Assembly: GCA_964527565.1 (NCBI GenBank) | Contig: CAZGOY010000024.1 | Span: 1-48,481 of the forward strand | Length of the DNA: 48,481 nucleotides | Reading direction: 5' to 3' | DNA from: JAGXQV01 sp964527565 | Lineage (GTDB): Bacteria > Pseudomonadota > Gammaproteobacteria > Burkholderiales > Sulfuricellaceae | In this document: positions 24,538 to 31,987 of the stretch, piece by piece | Position numbering within the stretch: position 1 is the stretch's first letter | Layout of the letters: each line of letters opens with the position of its first letter | Program-made: the position numbers and the translations under genes | The notes under the pieces: generated by a model | The model's input: the letters and a program-made list of their open reading frames with translations, nothing else | Database searches by the model: none | Told to the model about the DNA's origin: nothing

Positions 24538-26069
24538 CCGCACGCACCCTGATGATCCAGGGTACCACCTCGGACGCGGGAAAAAGCACGCTGGCCGCCG
24601 CCCTGTGCCGCTGCCTGGCGCGGCGCGGGGTTGCCGTCGCCCCTTTCAAGCCGCAGAACATGGCGCTCAACAGCGCCGTCACCGTCGATGGCGGCGAAAT
24701 CGGGCGCGCCCAGGCGGTGCAGGCGCAGGCCTGCCGCCTGGAGCCGCACAGCGACATGAACCCGGTGCTGCTCAAGCCCAACGACGACACCGGCGCGCAG
24801 GTGATCGTCCAGGGGCGCGCCATCGGCAACCTGGACGCGCGCAACTACCACGCCTACAAGCCGGTAGCGCGCGCCGCCGTGCTGGAATCGCACGCCCGCC
24901 TGGCCGCGCGGTATCAGGCCATCGTCGCCGAGGGTGCCGGTTCGCCCGCCGAGATCAATTTGCGCGAAGGCGACATCGCCAACATGGGCTTCGCCGAGGA
25001 AGTCGACTGCCCGGTGCTGCTGGTTGCCGACATTGACCGCGGCGGGGTGTTCGCCCACCTGGTCGGCACCCTGGAACTGCTGTCGGAAAGCGAACAGGCG
25101 CGGGTGGCCGGTTTCGTCATCAACCGTTTCCGCGGCGACATCGGCCTGCTCCAGACCGGGCTGGACTGGCTGGAACAAAAGACCGGCAAGCCGGTGCTGG
25201 GGGTGCTGCCCTATTTGCATGGCTTGCACCTGGAGGCCGAGGATGCCTTGTCGCGCGCAGCTGCCCCGGCCACGGCGAAGCAGGCCCTCACGGTGATCGT
25301 CCCGGCTCTGCCGCGCATCAGCAACCATACCGATTTTGATCCGCTGCGCCTGCATCCGCAGGTCGATTTCCGCTTCGTCGCTCCCGACGAGGCGCCGCCC
25401 GCCGCCGACCTGGTGATCCTGCCCGGTTCCAAGAACACCCGCGCCGACCTCGCCTGGCTGCGCGCCCAGGGCTGGGACGACTACCTCAAGCGCCATCTGC
25501 GTTACGGCGGCAAGGTCATCGGCATCTGCGGCGGCTTCCAGATGCTGGGCAGGCTGATCGTCGATCCCCACGGCGTGGAAGGCATGCCGGGCACCTCGAA
25601 CGGCCTCGGCCACCTCGACATGACCACAGTGATGGAGCCGGAAAAGCAGCTGCGCAACGTCGTCGGCACGCTGGCGCTGGAGGGTGCCGCCGTGACCGGC
25701 TACGAAATCCACGCCGGCATCAGCGCCGGTCCGGCGCTGGAACGGCCCGCCGTGCAACTCGACGGGCGCGGCGACGGGGCGATGTCGGAAGACGGCTTGA
25801 TTCTCGGCACTTATCTGCACGGTTTGTTCGAATCGCCCACCGCCTGCGACGCGCTGCTGCGCTGGGCGGGCTTGGGCGAAGCCGCCACGCCGGACTACCA
25901 CGCCCTGCGCGAGCGCGACATCGAGCGCCTGGCCGATGCCGTCGAGGAACATCTCGACATGGGGAAGATCATGGCTCTGCTCGGCTTGGATAATTCTACT
26001 TTGTCAGATTGCCTTGTAACATTTTTGGCTCCCTCCCCCAACGGGGGAGGGTTGGGGTGGGGGCGTTAA
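24534..26069 (+). CDS. cobQ: Cobyric acid synthase CobQ with element-derived C-terminus
   Basis: A 511-residue ATP-dependent amidotransferase that amidates cobyrinic acid diamide at positions b, d, e and g using glutamine. The synthetase domain starts with IQGTTSDAGKST and FKPQNMALNSAV. The class I glutaminase-like domain has the nucleophile region VIGICGGFQMLG (Cys) and, near the end, TYLHGLFE with the catalytic His. The normal protein would end near MALLGLD. The last roughly 24 residues (from NSTLSDC to LGWGR) and the stop codon are supplied by an inserted repeat element. The start is GTG overlapping the cobO stop. Confidence 0.93.
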   Translation: MTARTLMIQGTTSDAGKSTLAAALCRCLARRGVAVAPFKPQNMALNSAVTVDGGEIGRAQAVQAQACRLEPHSDMNPVLLKPNDDTGAQVIVQGRAIGNLDARNYHAYKPVARAAVLESHARLAARYQAIVAEGAGSPAEINLREGDIANMGFAEEVDCPVLLVADIDRGGVFAHLVGTLELLSESEQARVAGFVINRFRGDIGLLQTGLDWLEQKTGKPVLGVLPYLHGLHLEAEDALSRAAAPATAKQALTVIVPALPRISNHTDFDPLRLHPQVDFRFVAPDEAPPAADLVILPGSKNTRADLAWLRAQGWDDYLKRHLRYGGKVIGICGGFQMLGRLIVDPHGVEGMPGTSNGLGHLDMTTVMEPEKQLRNVVGTLALEGAAVTGYEIHAGISAGPALERPAVQLDGRGDGAMSEDGLILGTYLHGLFESPTACDALLRWAGLGEAATPDYHALRERDIERLADAVEEHLDMGKIMALLGLDNSTLSDCLVTFLAPSPNGGGLGWGR

Positions 26070-26169
26070 ATCAAGCGGTTGAATGATTTTCTCGCCCCCA
26101 TCCTAGCCTTCCCCCGTGGGGGGAAGGGACGTTCTAACACCACTTGCCTTGAAATCTGACAAAGTAGAA
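25994..26169. repeat. MITE-like palindromic element with 17-bp terminal inverted repeats
   Basis: The ends are exact inverted repeats: TTCTACTTTGTCAGATT at 25994-26010 and its reverse complement at 26153-26169. Inside, two hairpins (CCCTCCCCC-AAC-GGGGGAGGG near 26030-26051, and CCTTCCCCC/GGGGGAAGG near 26108-26128) are arms of a larger imperfect palindrome in which about 35 nt on each side match with few differences. The element has no ORF. It overlaps the 3' end of cobQ and fills most of the 135 nt before cobU, breaking the otherwise overlapping gene order. No clear target-site duplication is seen. Confidence 0.8.
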
Positions 26170-26204
26170 ATGAAGGTGTAGGAGAATTTGGAGACGTTGT
26201 CACC

Positions 26205-26726
26205 ATGAAAGAACTGATCCTCGGCGGCATCCGCTCCGGCAAGAGCCGCCTGGCGGAGCAGCGCGCCCTGGCGAGCGGCCTGGCGGTCACCGTGGTCGCC
26301 ACCGCGACGGCGGACGACGCCGAAATGCAGGCGCGCATCCGTCACCACCAAGAGCGCCGCCCGCCGCATTGGATAACGGTCGAGGAGCCGCTGGCGCTGG
26401 CCGCCACCCTGCGCGCCCATGCGGCCCCGGAGCGTTGCCTGCTGGTGGATTGCCTGACCCTGTGGCTCACCAACCTGCTGTGTGCGCAGGACGAAACACG
26501 TCTGCGTAGCGAGTACGACGCCCTGCTGGCGACGCTGCCCGAACTGCCCGGCCGGATCATCCTGGTCGGCAATGAAACCGGCATGGGCATCATCCCGCTC
26601 GGCGAGTTGTCGCGGCGCTTCTGCGACGAAGCCGGACGGCTGCACCAGGAACTGGCGCAGCGCTGCGAGCGGGTGATTTTCACCGTGGCCGGGTTGCCCC
26701 ACGTTTTGAAAGGAACACCGCTGTGA
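26205..26726 (+). CDS. cobU: Adenosylcobinamide kinase/guanylyltransferase CobU
   Basis: A 173-residue bifunctional enzyme (CobU/CobP) that phosphorylates adenosylcobinamide and then transfers GMP to give adenosylcobinamide-GDP. The P-loop is GGIRSGKS (7-14). The RHHQERRPPHW motif carries His47/His48 at the site guanylylated in Salmonella CobU (His46). DCLTLWLTNLL and VGNETGMGIIP are family signatures. It is preceded by the palindromic element instead of overlapping cobQ, so it may depend on read-through of strong hairpins. It overlaps cobT by GTGA. Confidence 0.95.
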   Translation: MKELILGGIRSGKSRLAEQRALASGLAVTVVATATADDAEMQARIRHHQERRPPHWITVEEPLALAATLRAHAAPERCLLVDCLTLWLTNLLCAQDETRLRSEYDALLATLPELPGRIILVGNETGMGIIPLGELSRRFCDEAGRLHQELAQRCERVIFTVAGLPHVLKGTPL

Positions 26727-27781
26727 ACGAATTTCTCGCCTGGCTCGATCTTCCCCCGGCCAGCCCCGATGCCGCCGCTGCTCAAGTCGCCGAAGCGCGC
26801 CAGGCAATACTCACCAAGCCGCCCGGCGCGCTGGGTAGCCTCGAAACCCTGGCGGTCCGCCTCGCCGCCATGCAGGGCGCGGCGCACCCGCGCGCCGAGC
26901 GCGTCCACATCGCGGTGTTCGCCGCCGACCACGGGGTGGCGGCGGAAGGCGTATCGGCATTTCCCCAGGCGGTGACCGGCGAAATGGTGAAGAATTTCGC
27001 CGCCGGAGGCGCCGCGATCAGCGTGCTGGCGCGTCATCTGGGCGCCAACCTGGAAGTGGTGAATCTCGGCACGGTCAACGACCCCGGCCCGCTGCCTGGC
27101 GTGGTGCGCGAGATCATCGCCCCGGCTAGCGCCAACCTGGCCCAGGAAGCGGCAATGAGCCACGAGCAGATGGGGCGGGCGCTGGAAGCAGGACGCGCCA
27201 GCGTCGAACGGGCCAGGGCGAGCGGCGCCGACCTCTACATCGGCGGTGAAATGGGCATCGCCAATACCACCGCCGCCGCCGCGCTGGCCTGCGCCCTGCT
27301 TGGCGCAAAAGCGCAACAGCTGGCCGGGCCGGGCACCGGGCTGGACGCCAGCGGTGTGTCGCGCAAGGCCGAGGTGATCCGCCGCGCCCTGGCGCTGCAC
27401 GGCGAACACCTCGCCGACCCGCGCGAAGCCTTGCGCCGCCTCGGCGGCTTCGAAATCGCCGCGCTCGTCGGCGCCTACCTCGCCGCCGCGCAAGCCGGTT
27501 TAGCCGTGCTGGTCGACGGCTTCATCGCCAGCACCGCCGCGCTTGCCGCCGTGCGCATCCAGCCGGGCGTCGCCGCTTGGCTGATCTACGCCCACGCTTC
27601 TGCCGAACCCGGCCACCAGCGGATATTGCAGGCGCTGGACGCCCAGCCGCTGCTCGATCTCGGCATGCGCCTGGGGGAGGGCAGCGGTGCCGCCACGGCG
27701 GTGCCCCTGCTGCGCCTGGCCTGCGCCCTGCACAACGAAATGGCGACCTTCGCCGAAGCCGGGGTGTCTGAAAAATCGTGA
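26723..27781 (+). CDS. cobT: Nicotinate-nucleotide:dimethylbenzimidazole phosphoribosyltransferase CobT
   Basis: A 352-residue enzyme that makes alpha-ribazole phosphate from dimethylbenzimidazole and nicotinate mononucleotide for the lower loop of cobalamin. PPGALGSLE, FAADHGVAAEGVSAFPQAVT, GGEMGIANTTAAAAL and the C-terminal MATFAEAGVS with the catalytic-type Glu345 are all present. It starts at GTG overlapping the cobU stop, and its own stop overlaps the GTG of the cobC reading frame. Length is typical. Confidence 0.95.
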   Translation: MNEFLAWLDLPPASPDAAAAQVAEARQAILTKPPGALGSLETLAVRLAAMQGAAHPRAERVHIAVFAADHGVAAEGVSAFPQAVTGEMVKNFAAGGAAISVLARHLGANLEVVNLGTVNDPGPLPGVVREIIAPASANLAQEAAMSHEQMGRALEAGRASVERARASGADLYIGGEMGIANTTAAAALACALLGAKAQQLAGPGTGLDASGVSRKAEVIRRALALHGEHLADPREALRRLGGFEIAALVGAYLAAAQAGLAVLVDGFIASTAALAAVRIQPGVAAWLIYAHASAEPGHQRILQALDAQPLLDLGMRLGEGSGAATAVPLLRLACALHNEMATFAEAGVSEKS

Positions 27782-28557
27782 CACTTATGCCGGATATCCG
27801 CATCGCTGATGAGATTCAAATCGATGCGGAATCGTGCCGCAACCTGGTAGGAGGGGGCTTGCCCCCGAGCTTTTCGGCAACCGAAACCAAGGGCTCGGGG
27901 GCAAGCCCCCTCCTACCGGAAGTGCGGCACCAGCCGAACCGGTTAACCCCCTCGCCTCAACAGATTGAATTGTCTTCCCGCATCGCTTTGCTGCGCCACG
28001 GCGAAACGGCTGGCGGGGCGTGCTTTCGCGGCAGCACCGACGACCCGCTGACGCCGCTCGGCTGGCGGCAGATGGCGGCAGCGGTGGAGGGCGAGACCTG
28101 GACGCGCATCGTCGCATCGCCGCTCAAGCGCTGCGCGGAGTTCGCCCATGAACTTGCCGCCCGCCTGGCGATCCCCCTGGAACTCGACGAACGCCTGCGC
28201 GAGATGCACTTCGGCGCCTGGGAAGGGCGCACCGCCGCCGAGCTGATGGAAAGCGACGGCGAGGCCCTGGCGCGCTTCTGGCGCGACCCGGCGGCCTGCT
28301 CGCCGCCGGGGGCGGAACGCTTGCACGACTTCCAGGCGCGGGTGTTGGATGCTTGGCGCGACCTGCGGCAAAGCGCTGACGGCGGGCGGGTGCTGCTGGT
28401 CGCCCACGGCGGGACGATCCGCACTATCGTGTGCGATGTGCTGGGCCACCCGCCCGAGCGCTTGCTCGAACTGGAGCTCGAAATCGGCCACGGCGCCTTG
28501 CGCTGGGTGCGCCTGGGCGGCGATGGCGCCGGCGCGCTCCTGGCGGAGGAAGGGTGA
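27778..28557 (+). CDS. cobC: Alpha-ribazole phosphatase CobC, repeat-invaded N-terminus
   Basis: A histidine-phosphatase-family protein that dephosphorylates alpha-ribazole 5'-phosphate (or the cobalamin phosphate). The catalytic LLRHGET (His74 in this numbering), a second VAHGGT motif and FGAWEGRT are intact. The open frame gives 259 residues, about 60 more than usual. Residues 19-51 are translated from a long palindromic repeat. The GTG overlapping the cobT stop matches the GTGA junctions of neighbouring genes, but the true start may now be the TTG at 27970, giving a normal 195-residue enzyme. No clear ribosome-binding site decides between them. It overlaps cobS by GTGA. Confidence 0.88.
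   Translation: MTLMPDIRIADEIQIDAESCRNLVGGGLPPSFSATETKGSGASPLLPEVRHQPNRLTPSPQQIELSSRIALLRHGETAGGACFRGSTDDPLTPLGWRQMAAAVEGETWTRIVASPLKRCAEFAHELAARLAIPLELDERLREMHFGAWEGRTAAELMESDGEALARFWRDPAACSPPGAERLHDFQARVLDAWRDLRQSADGGRVLLVAHGGTIRTIVCDVLGHPPERLLELELEIGHGALRWVRLGGDGAGALLAEEG
27834..27930. repeat. REP-like palindrome inside the cobC 5' region
   Basis: A perfect 25-nt inverted repeat (27846-27870 with 27893-27917; core GTAGGAGGGGGCTTGCCCCC) is extended by matching outer arms GTGCCGCA (27834-27841) and TGCGGCAC (27923-27930). The loop contains a smaller hairpin (TTTCGG-CAA-CCGAAA). The core resembles the GTAGGAGCGGGCTTGCCCGC repeats common in pseudomonads. In RNA it would form a very stable hairpin inside or just before cobC. 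Confidence 0.85.
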
Positions 28558-29306
28558 AAGCGTTGCGCCCTTTCCTTATCGCCCTGCAATTCCTCACGCG
28601 CTTTCCGGTGCGCCTTAACGGCATGCCGCAAGCGCGCGAGATCGGCCAGTCGCTACTCTATTATCCGCTGGTCGGCGCGCTGCTCGGGCTGTTGCTGGTG
28701 GCGCTGGATGCGCTGCTGGCGGACGTAGGCTCACTGCTGGCCGCCGCACTCCTGCTGTTTGTCTGGGTGCTGGCCAGCGGCGCGCTGCATCTCGACGGGC
28801 TGGCCGATAGCGCCGATGCCTGGGTGGGGGGCTTGGGCAGCCGCGAGCGCACCTTGGCGATCATGAAAGATCCCTATTGCGGACCGATGGGGGTGGCGGC
28901 CCTGCTGCTGGTGCTGCTGCTGAAATTCGCCGCGCTGGAAGAACTGCTTGCGCGCGGCGACTGGGTGGTCTTGGTGCTCGCTCCACTTCTGGGGCGTAGC
29001 GCCTTGCCTGCCCTGTTCCTCAGCACACCCTACGTGCGCCCGGGCGGGCTGGGCGAAGCGCTGGCGCGCAACCTGCCGCGCGGCGCAACCCTGTTGCTGC
29101 TGGCAACGGTGTTGCTGGGCTGCGCGGCGCTGGGGGTTGCGGGGCAGGGGATGTCTGGCCTGTGGCCGCTACTCGCAGCATGCGCGGCCTTCGCCGCCCT
29201 GCGCGCCGCCGTGATGCGCAGGCTGGGCGGTGCCACCGGCGATACCGCCGGAGCCATGGTCGAGATCGTCGAAGTCACGGTCTTGCTGGCCGCTGCCCTG
29301 GGGTAG
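28554..29306 (+). CDS. cobS: Adenosylcobinamide-GDP ribazoletransferase CobS
   Basis: A 250-residue polytopic inner-membrane protein that joins adenosylcobinamide-GDP with alpha-ribazole (phosphate) to complete cobalamin. The N-terminal FLIALQFLTRFPV and the conserved acidic motif HLDGLADSADAW (about 80-91) are typical, followed by several Leu/Ala-rich membrane helices. The GTG start overlaps the cobC stop. A longer frame extends upstream but only through cobC. It is the last gene of the operon. Confidence 0.93.
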   Translation: MKALRPFLIALQFLTRFPVRLNGMPQAREIGQSLLYYPLVGALLGLLLVALDALLADVGSLLAAALLLFVWVLASGALHLDGLADSADAWVGGLGSRERTLAIMKDPYCGPMGVAALLLVLLLKFAALEELLARGDWVVLVLAPLLGRSALPALFLSTPYVRPGGLGEALARNLPRGATLLLLATVLLGCAALGVAGQGMSGLWPLLAACAAFAALRAAVMRRLGGATGDTAGAMVEIVEVTVLLAAALG

Positions 29307-29312
29307 TGTGCC

Positions 29313-29330
29313 AGGGCGTTGCGCCCTTTC
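29313..29330 (+). terminator. Short hairpin between cobS and yrfG
   Basis: AGGGCG-TTG-CGCCCT followed by TTC lies 7 nt after the cobS stop and ends at the stop of the convergent nucleotidase gene. The stem is GC-rich but the U tract is only three bases, so efficiency is uncertain. Confidence 0.5.
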
Positions 29331-29985
29331 AGTCCGGCATGATTTGGCTAAATGCGGTAATGGCGCGGAATTCCCCGACATCTTTTTCCGGCAGTTTCGA
29401 ATCCGGCTGGGATACCGCCAGCAGGTGGGCGATGCCGTAGCCGTGGGCCGAGCGCAACACCGGCAGGCTGTCGTCGATGAGCAGGGTGCGTTGCGGCGAG
29501 AAGGTTTCGCGGCTTTGCAATTTTTCCCAGAAAGCCGGGTTTTCCTTGGGGATACCGATGTCGTGGGCGCTGATCACCGCATCCAGATGGCCGTGCAGCC
29601 CGGTTTTCCGCATTTTCAGGGCGAGGCTCTTGTGGTGCGCGTTGGTCACCAGCACGGCGCGCTTGCCCGCGCGCCGCAAGGCATCGAGAAAAACGGTGAC
29701 ATCGGGATGCACGGCGATGAGGTGGGCGACTTCTTCTTTCAGCAGGGCGATGTCCAGCCCCAGTTCGCGCGTCCAGTGATCCACGCAGTACCATTGCATG
29801 GTGCCGGAAATTTTTGCGTAACGTGCCGTCAATTCCTCTCGCGCCGCCGCAATGGCGATGCGGTGCTTTTCCGCGTAGCGCTGCGGCACGTGTTCCAGCC
29901 AGAAGTGATTGTCGAAATGCAGGTCGAGCAGGGTGCCGTCCATGTCGAGGAGGACGGTTTCCACGGCGGTCCAGTCCATGCTCAT
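29329..29985 (-). CDS. yrfG: HAD-family GMP/IMP nucleotidase (YrfG-like)
   Basis: A 218-residue haloacid dehalogenase-like phosphatase. Motif I is LLDMDGTLLDL with the nucleophile Asp, motif II is VLVTNAH, and motifs III/IV are PKENPAFW and LLIDDSLPVL. Similarity to E. coli YrfG extends through LDLHFDNHFW, MQWYCVDHW and the ending, so a purine 5'-nucleotidase role is likely. The start overlaps the stop of the upstream histidine kinase gene (ATGA), an unusual operon partner for a nucleotidase. Confidence 0.88.
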   Translation of the reverse strand: MSMDWTAVETVLLDMDGTLLDLHFDNHFWLEHVPQRYAEKHRIAIAAAREELTARYAKISGTMQWYCVDHWTRELGLDIALLKEEVAHLIAVHPDVTVFLDALRRAGKRAVLVTNAHHKSLALKMRKTGLHGHLDAVISAHDIGIPKENPAFWEKLQSRETFSPQRTLLIDDSLPVLRSAHGYGIAHLLAVSQPDSKLPEKDVGEFRAITAFSQIMPD

Positions 29986-31937
29986 GCCGGTTCCTGGGCC
30001 GCGCCGGGGGGAGCCGGAATGGTAACGACGAATTCCGCCCCGCCCTCGCGGTTTCCGGCTTCGATGCGCCCGCCCAGGCTGTTTTCCACGATCATGCGTG
30101 CCGTGTAAAGGCCGAGACCGCTACCGGTTTTCTTGGTGGAAAAATAGGCGCTGAAGATTTTTTCCAGGATGTCCGGGGGGATGCCGCCGGCGTTATCGCG
30201 TACCGTCACGCGCACTTCATGCGCATCGCAGCTCACGTTGATGCCGATCTCTCCCGTTTTGATATTTCGCGCCATCAGCGCCTCCTTGGCGTTGGTCAGC
30301 AGGTTGATCATCACCTGGGAAAAATCGCTGACGAAACCGTACAGAAGGATGTTTTCATCCCCGTGCAGGCTGAAGGTGATGTGGATGTCGCTGGGGGTGA
30401 TTTCGACGATGGTGATGGCTTCGCGCAGGGCGCGGTCCACCCTGAACAGGCGCTTGTCCCGGCTGGGAGAAAAATAGGTGCGGAAGTTGTCGATGGTGGT
30501 GGAAAGATTCTGGATGATGCGGTTGGCGCTCGACGATTCGCGTTCGATCATGTCCAGGTCGAGGTCGCCGAATTTGTAGGCGTCCTTGATGTTGACCACG
30601 ATCAGGCCCAGCGCGCTCAAGGGTTGCCGCCACTGGTGGGCGATGTTGTGAACGATCTCGCCCATGGCGGCGAGGCGCGATTGCTGGACCAGCATCAAAT
30701 CCTTCTGGCGGTTTTTTTCCACTTCCTGGGCGACTTTTTCTTCCAGGCCGGCATTGACCCGCACCAGTTCGAGTTCCGATTCCTTGAGGCGGGTATTGTC
30801 GCGTATGGTGCCGATCATGCGCACGGCACGCCCCTGTTCGTCGAAATCCACTTTTCCCAGCCCGGTCACCCAGCGCCTGGTGCCGTCATTGCGGCGCACG
30901 ATCTGGTATTCCCTGTCGAATTTCTCCCCGCTCACCAGAATGTGCTGGAGGTAGGCCGCCATTTCCTGGCGGGATTCCGGCACGACCAGTGCCAGCCAAT
31001 GCGCGGCATCGCGCGGGTAATCGTCGGCGATACCGAAAACCCGGTCGAGCACGGCGGAACTCTGCCAGCGGTCCTGTGCCACCTCGTAAACGTAATAGCC
31101 CAGGTCGGTGACTTCCTGCGCCTCGCGCAGCAGCCTTTCCGAAAGGATCAGGTTTTCCCAGGTGTGTGCATGTTCGCTTTGCGTGCGCAGATAGTGGATG
31201 CCATGCGACAGTTCCGCCGTCAGCTGGACGATCAGTTCGAGCTCCTTTTCGTCGAAAGCATCGGCTTCCGTTGCATAGATGTTGAAGGCGCCGATGATCT
31301 GGCCGTCGCAGATCAGGGGCACGGCGACCGAGGAGGCATAGCCGTGCCGCAAGGCCTGCGCGCGCCACGGTGCATAGCGCGGGTCGCTGTGGATGTCGGC
31401 GGAAACCACCGGACGCCCGTCGCGGATGGCCGTACCGGTCGGCCCCTGGCCGTGGTCGTCGTCCGCCCAACTGATGTCGAGGGTATCCAGGTAGCCGTCC
31501 TCGAAACCGGCCTGCGCCATCGGCTGCACGGTTTTGGCCGCGTCGCGCACCGCGTAGCCCACCCAGGCCATGCGGTAGCCCGCCAGATCGACCAGCACGC
31601 GGCAAAATTCGCGCAGCAGGGCGGCTTCGTCGGTGGCGCCGAAAATGAGGCGGTTACACTCGGAAATGGCGCGCAACGCCCGGTTGGCGCGTAGCAGAAG
31701 CGCGTCGTCACGTTGCCGCGCCCGCTCGCCGCGCTGGATCAGCACGGCGATCAGCAGGGCGCTGAGAATGATGAAAACGATCCCCTTGGCGATTTGCCAT
31801 TCGGTCATGCGCTGTAGCGCAAACGTGTGGTTGCCGTGCGGATCACTGAGCAGCAGCAACAGCGCCTGGTCGGAAAGCAGGATATACAACGTGGAGAAGG
31901 CAACGTACCAAAGCGCGACTCTCAATGCCAGCTTCAT
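29982..31937 (-). CDS. GAF-PAS sensor histidine kinase
   Basis: A 651-residue membrane sensor kinase. Two N-terminal membrane segments (about 7-32 and 48-68) are followed by a GAF domain (about 90-250, PICDGQIIGAFNIYA), a PAS/PAC domain (about 275-390, with YQIVRRNDGTRRW), a coiled coil and the transmitter. The phosphoacceptor is His434 in the NIAHQWRQPL box. The ATPase domain has NLLTNAKEAL (N box), DNAGGIPPDI and GSGLGLYTARMI. It lies directly downstream of the regulator-ATPase fusion gene, which probably receives its signal. Confidence 0.9.
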   Translation of the reverse strand: MKLALRVALWYVAFSTLYILLSDQALLLLLSDPHGNHTFALQRMTEWQIAKGIVFIILSALLIAVLIQRGERARQRDDALLLRANRALRAISECNRLIFGATDEAALLREFCRVLVDLAGYRMAWVGYAVRDAAKTVQPMAQAGFEDGYLDTLDISWADDDHGQGPTGTAIRDGRPVVSADIHSDPRYAPWRAQALRHGYASSVAVPLICDGQIIGAFNIYATEADAFDEKELELIVQLTAELSHGIHYLRTQSEHAHTWENLILSERLLREAQEVTDLGYYVYEVAQDRWQSSAVLDRVFGIADDYPRDAAHWLALVVPESRQEMAAYLQHILVSGEKFDREYQIVRRNDGTRRWVTGLGKVDFDEQGRAVRMIGTIRDNTRLKESELELVRVNAGLEEKVAQEVEKNRQKDLMLVQQSRLAAMGEIVHNIAHQWRQPLSALGLIVVNIKDAYKFGDLDLDMIERESSSANRIIQNLSTTIDNFRTYFSPSRDKRLFRVDRALREAITIVEITPSDIHITFSLHGDENILLYGFVSDFSQVMINLLTNAKEALMARNIKTGEIGINVSCDAHEVRVTVRDNAGGIPPDILEKIFSAYFSTKKTGSGLGLYTARMIVENSLGGRIEAGNREGGAEFVVTIPAPPGAAQEPA

Positions 31938-31987
31938 GATCCTAATCCTCGGCCGGAAAATTCTTTGTCAAATAATTCGGGGTTTTA

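Noticed and set aside
29814..31694. A 626-codon + strand open frame across the GAF-PAS kinase
   Set aside because: Antisense shadow of a kinase with clear GAF, PAS and transmitter motifs.
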